Source of the DNA: Bdellovibrio sp. ZAP7
Lineage (GTDB): Bacteria > Bdellovibrionota > Bdellovibrionia > Bdellovibrionales > Bdellovibrionaceae
DNA length: 64,000 nt
Direction of reading: 5' to 3'
Assembly (NCBI RefSeq): GCF_006874645.1
Contig: NZ_CP030082.1
Span: 1,984,001 to 2,048,000, forward strand
In this document: positions 17,608-26,853 of the stretch, piece by piece
Layout: each line of letters opens with the position of its first letter
Numbering within the stretch: the stretch's first letter is position 1
The notes under the pieces: generated by a model
What the model was told of the DNA's origin: nothing
The model's input: the letters and a program-made list of their open reading frames with translations, nothing else
Database searches by the model: none
Program-made: the position numbers and the translations under genes

Positions 17608-18435
17608 ATGCTCAAAGTCGATGTGATCACTCTTTTCCCAGAGATGATTGAGAGCGCTGTATCTTACGGCGTTCTGGGGCAGGCTCTAAAGAGTGATCGA
17701 CTGACCGTTGCAGCTCACACGCCTCGTGAGTTCGCGGCAGATCGCCACAAAACTGTGGATGATCGTCCTTTCGGTGGCGGCGACGGCATGATCATGCTGG
17801 CCGAGACTCTGGAAAAAACAATTCTAAAAGTGAAACATAAAAATTCAAAGGTGATCTATATGTCTCCGCAAGGAGAAGTGCTCACTGATGAAAAGGCCCG
17901 CGCCCTTGCTAAGGAAGAACATTTGGTTCTGATTTGTGGTCGGTACGGCGGGATAGATCAACGTATTATTAATTCTTACATCGACGAAGAGATTTCCATT
18001 GGAGATTATGTTTTGTCAGGTGGGGAGTTGGGTGCATTGGTCGTTGTGGATGCAGTATCGCGCTTTATCCCTGGGGTTCTGGGACACAATGAGAGCGCTG
18101 ATAAAGACAGCTTCTCGGCCGGGTTGTTAGAGCATCCCAATTTTACTCGCCCGCGTGAATTTCAAGGTGTTGTGGTTCCAGAAGTTCTGTTGGGTGGGAA
18201 TCACAAATTGATCGGGGAGTGGAAGGATAAAGTTTCGGCTTTGGTCACTTTGGTGAAGCGTCCTGATCTATTTCAAGCGTACCTTGAAAAAGAAAACGAG
18301 CAGTATCGCTCGCTGAAGAAAAAGAAAAAAGAAGCTCCTCTAAAAGAGCTTAAAAAATTTTGGATGAATTTGTCTGAGCAGGAGCGCCAGTCTTTGGGGC
18401 TTGCTGAACTCAGTGAGGAAGACTTCAATGGCTGA
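17608..18435 (+). CDS. trmD: tRNA (guanine-37-N1)-methyltransferase
   Basis: TrmD methylates G37 of tRNAs with G at position 36 and prevents frameshifting. Its SPOUT knot is visible in [35 protein letters not shown] and RFIPGVLG. At 275 residues it is about 20-30 longer than usual, with a Lys-rich segment ([18 protein letters not shown]) in the C-terminal domain. The next gene starts 8 bases inside its 3' end. Confidence 0.97.
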   Translation: MLKVDVITLFPEMIESAVSYGVLGQALKSDRLTVAAHTPREFAADRHKTVDDRPFGGGDGMIMLAETLEKTILKVKHKNSKVIYMSPQGEVLTDEKARALAKEEHLVLICGRYGGIDQRIINSYIDEEISIGDYVLSGGELGALVVVDAVSRFIPGVLGHNESADKDSFSAGLLEHPNFTRPREFQGVVVPEVLLGGNHKLIGEWKDKVSALVTLVKRPDLFQAYLEKENEQYRSLKKKKKEAPLKELKKFWMNLSEQERQSLGLAELSEEDFNG

Positions 18436-19009
18436 AAACTCTGTCTATGTTCCACGTCTGGCAATTGGCCTGGTTCATTATCCGGTTCGCGACCGTCAGA
18501 ACAAAACGGTGGCGACTAACATCACGAATTTCGACATTCATGACATTGCGAGAGCGGCTCAAACTTTCGGAGTGGAAAAATATTACATCATCCATCCGAT
18601 GCAAGAGCAGCTAATGTTCGTAGACCGCGTTCTGGATCATTGGAGAACGGGGCAAGGCTCCAAGTTCAACCCGATGAGAAAAACGGCGCTAGGGACGGTT
18701 AAAGCGATCGAGAGCGTTGAAAAGGCCCTGGAAGACTGGAATACTCCTGAGACCTTGCTTATTTCGACTTCAGCTCGAGATGAGGGCTTGAAAAAATACT
18801 CGTTTAGCGAGTTGCGTCATGAAATGCACGTAGAAAAAAAGCCCGTATTCATGTTATTTGGTACTGGCAACGGCATGACTACAGAGCTTCTAAGATCCTG
18901 CTCCGGCGTTTTAGAAAGCATCCGAGGGGCACCGCCCCAGGACTATCGCCATCTCTCTGTGAGATCGGCAGTAAGTATCTGTCTTGACCGCGTAATGGGT
19001 CCATGGTAG
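18428..19009 (+). CDS. Second SPOUT-type RNA methyltransferase (TM1570-like family)
   Basis: The 193-residue protein starts [19 protein letters not shown] and continues with [27 protein letters not shown] and [23 protein letters not shown]. This is the pattern of the small SPOUT methyltransferase family known from Thermotoga TM1570, which is also encoded beside TrmD. Its RNA target is not known to me. The ATG at 18428 overlaps the trmD end by 8 bases, so translation is likely coupled; the longer frame from 18401 has no good ribosome binding site. rplS follows after 48 bases. Confidence 0.85.
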   Translation: MAENSVYVPRLAIGLVHYPVRDRQNKTVATNITNFDIHDIARAAQTFGVEKYYIIHPMQEQLMFVDRVLDHWRTGQGSKFNPMRKTALGTVKAIESVEKALEDWNTPETLLISTSARDEGLKKYSFSELRHEMHVEKKPVFMLFGTGNGMTTELLRSCSGVLESIRGAPPQDYRHLSVRSAVSICLDRVMGPW

Positions 19010-19057
19010 ACCCTTGTTTTACTTTTTGAAAATTCGATTGGCATAAGGGACTAAGCA

Positions 19058-19492
19058 ATGGCTAAAGCTGCAAAAAAGACTGTTAAAACTAAGACTGTAA
19101 AAGCTAAATCTGATGTTAAAGAAACGAACCTAGTTCGTCGCGTAAGCATCAAGGCTGCTAACAAAAGCATCCAAGCTTTCGACTCTGGCGACACTGTTAA
19201 CGTATACGTAAAAGTAAAAGAAGGCGAAAAAGAACGCGTTCAGCTTTACAAAGGTATCGTAACTAAAATTCAAGGTGCAGGCGCTGCGAAATCTTTCACA
19301 GTTCGTAAAATCTCTGCAGGCGTTGGCGTTGAAAGAACTTTCCCGTTCAACTCTCCAGCTTTGGATAAAGTTGAATTGGTTAACGTAGGTAAAGTACGTC
19401 GTTCTAAACTTTACTTCCTTCGCAAACTTTCTGGTAAAGCTGCGAAAATCGAATCTGAATTGGTAACTCAATCTGCAACTGCAGCTGAGTAG
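19058..19492 (+). CDS. rplS: 50S ribosomal protein L19 with extended basic N-terminus
   Basis: The core from about residue 25 matches L19 ([63 protein letters not shown]). L19 is normally about 115 residues; this one has 144 because of a Lys/Thr/Val-rich N-terminal tail of some 20 residues and a short C-terminal tail. L19 sits at the 30S-50S interface. It closes the ffh cluster and is followed by a strong terminator. Confidence 0.96.
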   Translation: MAKAAKKTVKTKTVKAKSDVKETNLVRRVSIKAANKSIQAFDSGDTVNVYVKVKEGEKERVQLYKGIVTKIQGAGAAKSFTVRKISAGVGVERTFPFNSPALDKVELVNVGKVRRSKLYFLRKLSGKAAKIESELVTQSATAAE

Positions 19493-19525
19493 TTTTCCAA
19501 TTTAAATTTCTATAAATGAAATTTC

Positions 19526-19560
19526 AAAAGACCTGATTCTAACGAGTCAGGTCTTTTTTT
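19526..19560 (+). terminator. Intrinsic terminator after rplS
   Basis: AAAAGACCTGA and TCAGGTCTTTT form an 11-base perfect stem around a 10-base loop and run into T9. It closes the ffh-to-rplS transcript. Confidence 0.9.
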
Positions 19561-19660
19561 GTCCATTGTGCATCTCGTTTTCAAGTGACCACCTAATTCG
19601 CCTCTGTCTAAAATCACCGTGCTTTAACTTTTAAGCATCAAGCAACGGGATACGACAGCC

Positions 19661-20410
19661 ATGGCAAAAACTAAATCAGCAAAATCTAAAAAGACGTTGA
19701 AAGCTGCCAAGGCAAAACGTCCAGTGATCAAGTATGCGGCGGCAGGGAAATCTGCGAAGTCTGTGACTGTAGTTAAGGCAAAAAAAGCGACGAAGCCTAA
19801 AAAGAATCTGGATCTTCCCAAAGTGGAATGGAGAGATTTTTCTCCCACCCCGGTGATCGGTGTCGATGAAGTAGGTCGCGGTTGTCTGGCGGGTCCTGTG
19901 TATGCGGCTGCGGTGATTTTTGAGTCGGAAGATCTGCAAGATCTGGTGACGGACTCAAAACTTTTGTCCGAAGAGCGTCGTGAAGAGTTAGCGATACTTA
20001 TTAAAGCAAAACATAAAGTCGGTATCGGCTCTGCAAGTGTCGAAGAGATCGATGAACTGAATATCCTGCAGGCATCTTTGCTTGCGATGAAGCGCGCGAT
20101 TGAAGCACTTGGTGTGACTTCTGGACATGTATTGGTGGATGGAAATCAAAAGATTCCGAATCTAAATGGATTTCATCAAACGACCGTGATCAAAGGTGAT
20201 TTGCGTGTGGCTCCAATTTCTGCGGCATCGATTGTTGCGAAGGTAACTCGTGACAACTTGATGAAAGATTTGGGAGTGAAATTTCCAGTTTATGGCTTCG
20301 AAGGACACAAAGGTTACTCAACGCCAGTGCACAAGCAATCCATCGTCGAGCATGGACCGTGTGACCATCACCGCAAGTCCTTTGCCGGTGTTAAAGAATA
20401 CGTCCGTTAA
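19661..20410 (+). CDS. rnhB: Ribonuclease HII with Lys/Ala-rich N-terminal extension
   Basis: RNase HII removes ribonucleotides misincorporated in DNA and RNA primers. The catalytic core begins near residue 65 with [20 protein letters not shown] (Asp and Glu of DEVGRG), and the later acidic residue lies in [22 protein letters not shown] is the C-terminal substrate-contact motif. The first 55 residues are a Lys/Ala/Thr/Val tail resembling histone H1 tails and those of rplS and the 39739 gene in this window. The core itself is of normal length. yraN overlaps the 3' end. Confidence 0.94.
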   Translation: MAKTKSAKSKKTLKAAKAKRPVIKYAAAGKSAKSVTVVKAKKATKPKKNLDLPKVEWRDFSPTPVIGVDEVGRGCLAGPVYAAAVIFESEDLQDLVTDSKLLSEERREELAILIKAKHKVGIGSASVEEIDELNILQASLLAMKRAIEALGVTSGHVLVDGNQKIPNLNGFHQTTVIKGDLRVAPISAASIVAKVTRDNLMKDLGVKFPVYGFEGHKGYSTPVHKQSIVEHGPCDHHRKSFAGVKEYVR

Positions 20411-20750
20411 AAAAGCTTACTGGGCTCACGAGCGCGGAGTTCAGTCGGAAGAGTTCGTTTCTAAATATTATAGCCATCGAAACTATCAGTTACTTAAGCG
20501 TCGTGTGAAAACTCCGTACGCCGAAATCGATTTGCTGTTTCGAACTCCTGATGGCAGAAATCTTTTAATGGTCGAAGTGAAAACGGCCAATCAAACAACA
20601 TTCTACAACGCAAGAATCTCACCTCGACAAAAATTTCGTTTAAAAGGGGCTGCCGTATTTCTAGCTGCGCGATTCAATTGCCTGGTCGAAGTCCATTGGG
20701 CCTTTGTCACCAAGTTTGGAGAAATCACAATCATAGACGATGTAACATAA
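20352..20750 (+). CDS. YraN family (UPF0102) endonuclease-fold protein
   Basis: YraN proteins have the restriction-endonuclease-like fold and commonly follow rnhB. The core residues are visible: [32 protein letters not shown] (Glu-Ile-Asp) and LLMVEVKTA (Glu-Val-Lys). The exact start is uncertain: ATG 20352 is given, GTG 20388 would leave a shorter overlap with rnhB, and 20292 is the upstream limit. The cellular role of this family is not established. Confidence 0.85.
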   Translation: MDRVTITASPLPVLKNTSVKKAYWAHERGVQSEEFVSKYYSHRNYQLLKRRVKTPYAEIDLLFRTPDGRNLLMVEVKTANQTTFYNARISPRQKFRLKGAAVFLAARFNCLVEVHWAFVTKFGEITIIDDVT

Positions 20751-20755
20751 ATTTA

Positions 20756-23203
20756 TTAGAAGCCGAATTGGTCCAATGCTTCTGGTGGCATTGGTGGTTT
20801 TGGTGTTCCGTCGAAGTTGAACTCGGCACTGAGACGCAAGTTGGTGTCACCGCCAGTCACTTGGTCTTGAATCAAAGTGATCATCCAGCAATCGCCGGGG
20901 GGTTTAAACTGAGCGATGTAGGCCCAGGACTTTGGATTATCGGTGCTTCCGCGCGCATTTGCATCGTAAACCAAACGACCCATTAAATTTACATAACGAG
21001 AAATAAATCCTGCGGAGAAAGCCCAGTCTTCTGTACGTGTTGTTGGGTCAACAGGTTTACCCGGAGAAATTTTGTACTGCTTCGTTAAAGCGACTTGAGC
21101 AAATTGACCCATATCATTCAAGACGCGCACACGTGAAGATGCATTGGTGACGCCGTGATAAGGATAGTAATTGAAAATAGAATATGTCTGGAAACGCGCC
21201 AAGCGCACATCTAGCGTCGCACTTAAGTCAGACCAGGGTTCACCCTGCGCTTTATTGTTTTGAGTGCCGTCATAGGATTGCGCAAGTTTCAAGTAACCGA
21301 TCTGTTGATATTCAGGGCGGTCACTCAACCAGGTTTTTCGAATAATTTTATTCGTTAAAGCAAATGTCACCAGATTTCGATCGTACACGCGGTCCGTATA
21401 GTCAAACTGCAAGCCGTAATCAGATGCCAAGTCCAAGTCGGAAATGGAATCTGTGGAGGTATAGGGAGCATCATTTACTTTGCCTTGGCCGTAAAAAGGA
21501 TGCGTCCCTTGATCAATCCAAGGTATGTTGGTGTAGGAAATTTCGGGTATAATTTCGTGCTTAAAGCGAGTGGCTTTGGAATCCACTTGATCGCCGTAAA
21601 TACGACTGAAATCCATGCGACCGGTAAGTTCAGTACGGGCGTATCTGCGCACGTAGTTTTTTTGATCGCTGACTTCGAAATTATAATGAGTCTCGCGGTA
21701 GCTTACTCGTGGAAGGACGTCGATACCGTCAGACACTTTGATCGGATAAGAAAGTGTCGGTAAGAAATCCAAACGTTGACCGGTACGAATAAGATCCGTC
21801 GATGGGTCATAATTGCCGTCGTACTTTTTTTGACAACCAGGAGTGTCAGACCATTGTGGAGTTCCGCAGGTGCTGTCGACATAGCGGATTTTGTTTCCAT
21901 TTGCGTCGACGCCATAAACCATGTCGTCATAGGCCTGCCCACTGCGTGCGAAATTCACATAGTCCAAATTAATTGTGTAAACGAAATTTGTCTCGCCAAT
22001 GTTTTTTTCAACTTGCGACCAGCGGATTTCCGGCAACCGGTGAACCGCGTCTTCATTTCCTGCTAATGGATCCGCTTGTAAAATATTGTAATAGTATGAC
22101 GTATCGACACTGGTGTGAGTGTCTTTGGTATTTTTTGTCACTGACACGCGACTTTCCATCGCTGAGTCACCGTGATTCATTGTCTCCAAAGGGAAATCTT
22201 TGGGATACTGAAGGTCACTGGCCAGATTTACGCTGGCACGATGAACGTAATCGTTGGGCATTGTTTGGTAGTGATCGTATTTAACGTACCAACGCTCAAG
22301 CGGCGTATTTTTATCGGCTGGGGAGCGGTAGTCATTGAGGCGCGAATCGTGACCGAAGGCGCTATCGTAAAGTGTTGCCGTATTTAAAATACCGCCACTG
22401 TCTTCATTTAAGGCATAGCGGTATTCAAGCATTCCTTTTAGACCACGCTTTTCGTAATTCTTAAGTGTGATCGTGGCATCGGTATTACGAGAAATTGCCC
22501 AGAAGTACGGTTGGTAGAATGTAAAACCCCCGTTGTCAGATAACTCGAAACCAGGTGTTAAAAGACCTGTTTGTCGGTCACTCTTGAGTGGAACAACCAG
22601 ATACGGAAACCAAAATACGGGAATGTCAGAAACTCTTAAGATCGCATTCTTGATATAAGCGTAACCACCCATTTCAGCGCGAACGGTGGAACCTGAAAAA
22701 CTCCAGGATGCCGGACAGTTCGTGCAAGTCGTATAGTCGGCGTTGCTAACGATAAATTCCTGATCGCCGGTTTTTTCTAAAACACTTCCGGAAAACGCAA
22801 CAGGTCCTGATGAGACATAACCATTATAGATAATACCCGTGTTGTTTTCGTAATCGAGATTGATATGTGAACCAGCGATCGTATTTTTCATGTCGCTGAT
22901 TTCGACATTGCCCACTAATTCTGCGCGATGAGTGCGAAGGTGAACGACGGCTTTGTCGGAGCGGATGTGTTGACCTTGATAAACGATCTGTACGTTGCCC
23001 TCAAGTTCAACCGTTTCATTCTCGTTATCGCGGAACATGCTGTCAGCATTCAGCATTATCCCCTGAATTTTTGCAGCTGGTGCTGTCGGCGTTGCCGCAG
23101 GAGTCGGCGTTGGTGTAGGAACCGGATCCACAGCAAAAGCCATAGATGACGTCACCAAAGACAGGAATAGAGATGAAAACAAGATGAACAAACGTAGATG
23201 CAC
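20756..23203 (-). CDS. lptD: LPS-assembly outer membrane protein LptD
   Basis: LptD with LptE inserts lipopolysaccharide into the outer leaflet. After a signal peptide and a Pro/Thr-rich linker (VDPVPTPTPTPAATPTAPAA), an OstA/LptA-like jellyroll (GIMLNADSMFRDNENETVELEGNVQIVYQ) is followed by CTNCPASW, the family Cys motif, then DIPVFWFPYLVVPLKSDRQTG and a C-terminal beta barrel ending in Phe. The frame opens at TTG 23257; GTG 23203 gives a compact signal peptide MHLRLFILFSSLFLSLVTSSMAFA and is preferred, although neither start has a good ribosome binding site. Length is about 815 residues. Confidence 0.92.
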   Translation of the reverse strand: MHLRLFILFSSLFLSLVTSSMAFAVDPVPTPTPTPAATPTAPAAKIQGIMLNADSMFRDNENETVELEGNVQIVYQGQHIRSDKAVVHLRTHRAELVGNVEISDMKNTIAGSHINLDYENNTGIIYNGYVSSGPVAFSGSVLEKTGDQEFIVSNADYTTCTNCPASWSFSGSTVRAEMGGYAYIKNAILRVSDIPVFWFPYLVVPLKSDRQTGLLTPGFELSDNGGFTFYQPYFWAISRNTDATITLKNYEKRGLKGMLEYRYALNEDSGGILNTATLYDSAFGHDSRLNDYRSPADKNTPLERWYVKYDHYQTMPNDYVHRASVNLASDLQYPKDFPLETMNHGDSAMESRVSVTKNTKDTHTSVDTSYYYNILQADPLAGNEDAVHRLPEIRWSQVEKNIGETNFVYTINLDYVNFARSGQAYDDMVYGVDANGNKIRYVDSTCGTPQWSDTPGCQKKYDGNYDPSTDLIRTGQRLDFLPTLSYPIKVSDGIDVLPRVSYRETHYNFEVSDQKNYVRRYARTELTGRMDFSRIYGDQVDSKATRFKHEIIPEISYTNIPWIDQGTHPFYGQGKVNDAPYTSTDSISDLDLASDYGLQFDYTDRVYDRNLVTFALTNKIIRKTWLSDRPEYQQIGYLKLAQSYDGTQNNKAQGEPWSDLSATLDVRLARFQTYSIFNYYPYHGVTNASSRVRVLNDMGQFAQVALTKQYKISPGKPVDPTTRTEDWAFSAGFISRYVNLMGRLVYDANARGSTDNPKSWAYIAQFKPPGDCWMITLIQDQVTGGDTNLRLSAEFNFDGTPKPPMPPEALDQFGF

Positions 23204-23318
23204 CAAACTATGGTAGGGAGTCTTTAGCCCTTTGTCGAGCTTGAAATTTGGACTCAAAACGGCATGAAAATACGCCGTTAAGTTAGAACCTGATCGGTGA
23301 AGAAGAAGGGATTATTTC

Positions 23319-23645
23319 ATGGATTTGAAACTCGTTTTAGACGGGGATATTACTATTATTTCTTTAAGCGGCCGCATTGAGATCGAAAAAGCTCAGTCAT
23401 TCAAAAAAGCCTGCTTAACCGCTTTCGCCGACAAAAAAGTCGTCTTTTGTATGAAGAATTTAAATTTCGTGGGATCATCAGGCATTCAGTCATTTTTCGG
23501 TCTGTTAAATGAGATGAATGAAACTAAGCAATTGAATGTGAAAATCGCGGGATTGAATCCAGATTTCCAGCGCCTTTTTGCGTTTTCTCAGTGCCTGGCG
23601 CTGGAAGTTCATGAAAGTATTGAAGGCGCTCTACAAAGTTTCTAG
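23319..23645 (+). CDS. STAS-domain protein (anti-sigma factor antagonist type)
   Basis: The 108-residue protein is one STAS domain: DGDITIISLSGRIEIEKAQSFKKA, then LNFVGSSGIQSFFGLLNEM with the Ser pair at the phosphorylation site used in SpoIIAA-like proteins. Such proteins relay signals by binding anti-sigma kinases or phosphatases. No kinase or sigma gene lies near, so its partner is elsewhere. Start ATG 23319 has GAAGGG upstream. It is divergent from lptD. Confidence 0.85.
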   Translation: MDLKLVLDGDITIISLSGRIEIEKAQSFKKACLTAFADKKVVFCMKNLNFVGSSGIQSFFGLLNEMNETKQLNVKIAGLNPDFQRLFAFSQCLALEVHESIEGALQSF

Positions 23646-23647
23646 GT

Positions 23648-23665
23648 CCGTCGCCGCAGCGACGG
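23648..23665. terminator. GC-rich hairpin between convergent genes
   Basis: CCGTCGC and GCGACGG form a perfect stem with a CGCA loop between the STAS gene stop and the end of the coiled-coil gene. It lacks a T tract on either strand. Confidence 0.45.
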
Positions 23666-23671
23666 CGGAAG

Positions 23672-24793
23672 TTATTCCTGTTTACGCATATCGTTCAATT
23701 TCTGACTCAACTCAAGGTTCAAGCGCTCCAAAGCAGCGGCTGCAGCCTTGAGTTTTTCATTTTCTTCGTTCTTGGCATTCCACATGTAGCGAAGACTTTC
23801 GAGTTGCTCGAAATACTGGCGATTTTCCTTCTCCAGTTTTTGAATCGACTCTTGGTCTTGTACCACGCGGATTTGCAAGTCGGCATGCTCAACACCCAGC
23901 TTTTGATTCTGACGCGTAAGCTCGCTCATGCGCTCTTGTTGGCGCGCGATTTCTTGCTCCAGGCGATGACGAATTTCTTCTTTGCTACGGCGAACAACAA
24001 TCAACTCATTCTCAAGGGTGTCTTGGCGTTCAAGTGCTGAATGCAGTTTTGCTGTCTTCACCTCAAGATCTTCTTGAGCTTGATGTAGTACTTGAAGTTC
24101 CTTATTCATACTCGCGATCTGGTCTTCATAATGTTGAACCATTTCTTGAGCTTTTTTATCCGAAGTCTCGACTTGGTAGCGAGCATTCTTAGTAACTTCA
24201 ATGACTTGATGGCGAAGGTCACGAAGCAAGGCTTCGTTATGATTGAGGCTCGCTTCAAGTTCTGAAACACGAGCATCTTGAGCAGCTGAATATTCTTTCA
24301 GCTGCTGGATGTAGGGTTTCACCTGAGTTTTGATGCGATCATGATATTTCTCATGGCGGACGATATCCGCTGTCATCACTCGGACTTTTTGCTCAAGGGC
24401 ACGCATTTTTTCTGCCTGAATTTCTTTTTCGCGCTCGATTTGATCAACCTTGTGTTTCCACATGTTGTCTTTTTCGCGCCAAACAAGAATCTGATCCGTT
24501 ACGGACGACTGTGACAGACGAGCTTTTGCGCTTTCCTCGCTTAGACGTTGATTCTCATTTTCCAATAAAGAGAGTCTGCGTATCGCAACTTTAAGTCGCG
24601 CCATCAAATCTTCATTCTGGGAAATAAGGTTTTCCACAGTTGATGATTTCAAAATCTCTTTTGGTAAATGACTGACGTCAGCTCTTTTGGGAAGCTCGTC
24701 GGGAAGTGGAATAGGAGCGACCCTGGGCTGGTGTTGCTCAAATTCGAAGTCTAAATGTGCTAATTTCGCGCTCTGGAATTGTTCGGTGTCCAT
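23672..24793 (-). CDS. Long coiled-coil protein
   Basis: Residues about 55-370 of this 373-residue protein are heptad-like and rich in Glu, Gln, Lys, Arg and Leu, with almost no Pro or Gly, so one long coiled coil is expected. The N-terminal 50 residues are Pro-rich and not helical (PRVAPIPLPDELPKR). There is no signal peptide or membrane segment, so it is probably cytoplasmic. The layout resembles bacterial filament-forming coiled-coil-rich proteins; Bdellovibrio is known to have one such cytoskeletal protein (CCRP), but I cannot tell whether this is it. The start has GGAGG upstream. Confidence 0.75.
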   Translation of the reverse strand: MDTEQFQSAKLAHLDFEFEQHQPRVAPIPLPDELPKRADVSHLPKEILKSSTVENLISQNEDLMARLKVAIRRLSLLENENQRLSEESAKARLSQSSVTDQILVWREKDNMWKHKVDQIEREKEIQAEKMRALEQKVRVMTADIVRHEKYHDRIKTQVKPYIQQLKEYSAAQDARVSELEASLNHNEALLRDLRHQVIEVTKNARYQVETSDKKAQEMVQHYEDQIASMNKELQVLHQAQEDLEVKTAKLHSALERQDTLENELIVVRRSKEEIRHRLEQEIARQQERMSELTRQNQKLGVEHADLQIRVVQDQESIQKLEKENRQYFEQLESLRYMWNAKNEENEKLKAAAAALERLNLELSQKLNDMRKQE

Positions 24794-24934
24794 AGCCCTC
24801 CTCCATGAAGTCTAGGTCGCCCTAAATCCAGTTTCTCAGCCTGAGACAAATCCGTCAAACCAAAGGCTTAAGACTAGACTAAGATCTCGTGAAATAGGCT
24901 TTATGGTTTGATATTAAAGTCCGAAAAGTAATCC

Positions 24935-25528
24935 ATGGCAGTTCCAGCATTAAAAGACAATGCCGCTATGGCATCAGAAATTAAGAAGATCGATGACGCT
25001 GGCCTATTTGATATGGGTAAGGTGGATAGTTCTGAGTTGGGAAGTCCTGAGTCTTTCCGCTATAAAATTCTGACATTGGTGTTGGGCGAAAGATACGATC
25101 GCGCGATCGAAGAGTTAAAAGACTTTTTGGATGAGCCGTCGGAGTATCCAGACTTTAAAGGTAAGATCACAAGATTTATCCACCACGGGATTGATTTGAT
25201 TTATGCGATCAAGGCGAAGCGTGGTTTCCCGGGGATTAATTCTTTGACTCGCGCCAAGCAACAAGAGCTTCGCGAGAAATTTAAAGAACACTTTAAAGAG
25301 CTTCAGTATATCCTTAAAACTATTGAAAAAATTCAGACGGATCTGCGTATTGCGGATGCTCGTTCTACGATTTATGTGGTGCGCGCGTTGTGTGCGGCTG
25401 CGTTGGGTATCATTATCTTGGCATTTTGGATGGATATTGTTCACGGTCTCGCTCAGACGAGTGTGATTGTCTTTGATGATGCCTTCGGGCGGCTGGCAAA
25501 CTGGCTGGTTGAACTCGTCGGACTTTAA
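24935..25528 (+). CDS. Uncharacterised protein with one C-terminal membrane segment
   Basis: I do not recognise this 197-residue protein. An N-terminal soluble helical part of about 140 residues (RYDRAIEELKDFLDEP, KQQELREKFKEHFKELQYILKTIEKIQ) is followed by one hydrophobic segment near residues 147-170. The topology suggests a cytoplasmic helical domain held at the inner membrane. The leader contains an 8-base inverted repeat TCAAACCA/TGGTTTGA (24855-24862, 24904-24911). It is followed by a bidirectional terminator. Confidence 0.65.
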   Translation: MAVPALKDNAAMASEIKKIDDAGLFDMGKVDSSELGSPESFRYKILTLVLGERYDRAIEELKDFLDEPSEYPDFKGKITRFIHHGIDLIYAIKAKRGFPGINSLTRAKQQELREKFKEHFKELQYILKTIEKIQTDLRIADARSTIYVVRALCAAALGIIILAFWMDIVHGLAQTSVIVFDDAFGRLANWLVELVGL

Positions 25529-25562
25529 TAAAAAAGCCACCTTCTGGGTGGCTTTTTTATTT
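25527..25562. terminator. Bidirectional terminator
   Basis: An AAAAAAGCCACC / GGTGGCTTTTTT stem around a short TTCTG loop gives a T run on both strands. It separates the 24935 gene from the convergent VKOR-DsbA gene. Confidence 0.88.
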
Positions 25563-25566
25563 TCTA

Positions 25567-26775
25567 TTACTGCTTAATAGTTCTGTAGACCTCTTCTAGG
25601 ATCGGTTTAGATTGGCCGCCGCTTAGAAGTTTTCCGTTAACAAACACCGTTGGTGTCCCTTGGATTTGAGCGTCGCCGCCTTCTTTAGCCATGGAAGAGA
25701 TCATCTCTTTTGTTGCCGGGTCGTTCACGCATTTTTTCAGATCTTCCAAAGGAATTCCAACCTTTGTGGCGATTTGCTCAAGCATTTTGTCGATCAATTG
25801 AAGCTTGTACATCTCCATTTGATTTTCGAAAACAAAGTCATGGGCTTCCCAGCCTTTTTTAGCAATTTGCTCTGAGCACATAACGGATGCTGCCAATCCG
25901 CAACGAACTCCGTCTCCGCCGCCCCCTTGCATCGCAGGGTTGCAAGTCGGATCCAATGGGAATGGTTTGAAAACCAATTTTACATCGGGGTGAGCTTTTA
26001 CGAAGGCATGAATTGGTGGAGCTGCATCTTTGCAGTGAGGGCAAAGGAAATCTGCAAACTCAACAATAGTCATCACGGCTGGTTCTGTTCCTGTTTGTAG
26101 GACAAGGCCCTTCGCGATATCGAATTTTTGCTCTGGTGATGGAATCCAAGAGCGTACTTTATCTTGAGTCATTTTTTGCAGATCACCGAAGCCTTGGCTT
26201 TCCATATACATTAGGTTTGCAACAAAGGCGAAAACCGGGATGCAGATCAAAGAACCCAAAATCCAACGATCTGTTACGAAAATGTCCTTAATATCCTCAG
26301 TCAGGTTGCGAGCTGACAGGTTTTCAGCGCCTTTAAGTGCGCCCACGAATGTGATGATTGAAAGTACGTACGTACCAATGCAAACCAGGCAGTAGGCTGT
26401 CATCGCTGTTGCGGAAATCAGGCCCATGATGACGGATCCTAAAAGGACCAAGCTTGCCATCAAGAACGTATAGCGTGAAGTTTTCTCTGGATCTTGAGTT
26501 AGATTCCAACGAGTTACGCTTAAAAGGAAAAGTAAAATAACATTTGTTACCAAGCCCCAAAGTGCAACGGGAATTCCTAGAAACGAAGCAAACTTGCTGG
26601 CTGTCACCGTGTCGCAATTAAATGTTGCGCTCACATTGCAGAAAGAGGTTCCAGTCAAAGTCCCGAACTTAACCGCATAAAAGTGCTGAGTCAGATACGC
26701 GTGGCAGCCGATTGCGATCAAAGTTGCCAAAAGAGCGACAGTAAGGAAGACATTTTTATTTGAAGTTTGTTTCAT
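25567..26775 (-). CDS. VKOR-DsbA fusion: disulfide-forming membrane protein
   Basis: The N-terminal 150 residues form a VKOR domain with four helices, the loop Cys pair Cys46/Cys54 (FCNVSATFNC) and the active-site YCLVC (Cys129/Cys132). After one more membrane helix (about 171-190) comes a periplasmic thioredoxin-fold domain with CPHC (245-248) and a cis-Pro loop QGTPTVFVNG, DsbA-like. VKOR passes electrons to quinone and would reoxidise the fused oxidoreductase, replacing a separate DsbB/DsbA pair. The substrate domain carries further Cys (CNPAM, RCGLA, MCSEQ, KKCVND), more than typical DsbA. It is divergent from the ChaN-like gene. Confidence 0.92.
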   Translation of the reverse strand: MKQTSNKNVFLTVALLATLIAIGCHAYLTQHFYAVKFGTLTGTSFCNVSATFNCDTVTASKFASFLGIPVALWGLVTNVILLFLLSVTRWNLTQDPEKTSRYTFLMASLVLLGSVIMGLISATAMTAYCLVCIGTYVLSIITFVGALKGAENLSARNLTEDIKDIFVTDRWILGSLICIPVFAFVANLMYMESQGFGDLQKMTQDKVRSWIPSPEQKFDIAKGLVLQTGTEPAVMTIVEFADFLCPHCKDAAPPIHAFVKAHPDVKLVFKPFPLDPTCNPAMQGGGGDGVRCGLAASVMCSEQIAKKGWEAHDFVFENQMEMYKLQLIDKMLEQIATKVGIPLEDLKKCVNDPATKEMISSMAKEGGDAQIQGTPTVFVNGKLLSGGQSKPILEEVYRTIKQ

Positions 26776-26853
26776 GCCTTATTCAATCTTAGATTCGTGT
26801 TTGAAATCAATAAATTTTATGTAAAAATTGAAAGGCTATCAAGGAAGACAGCT

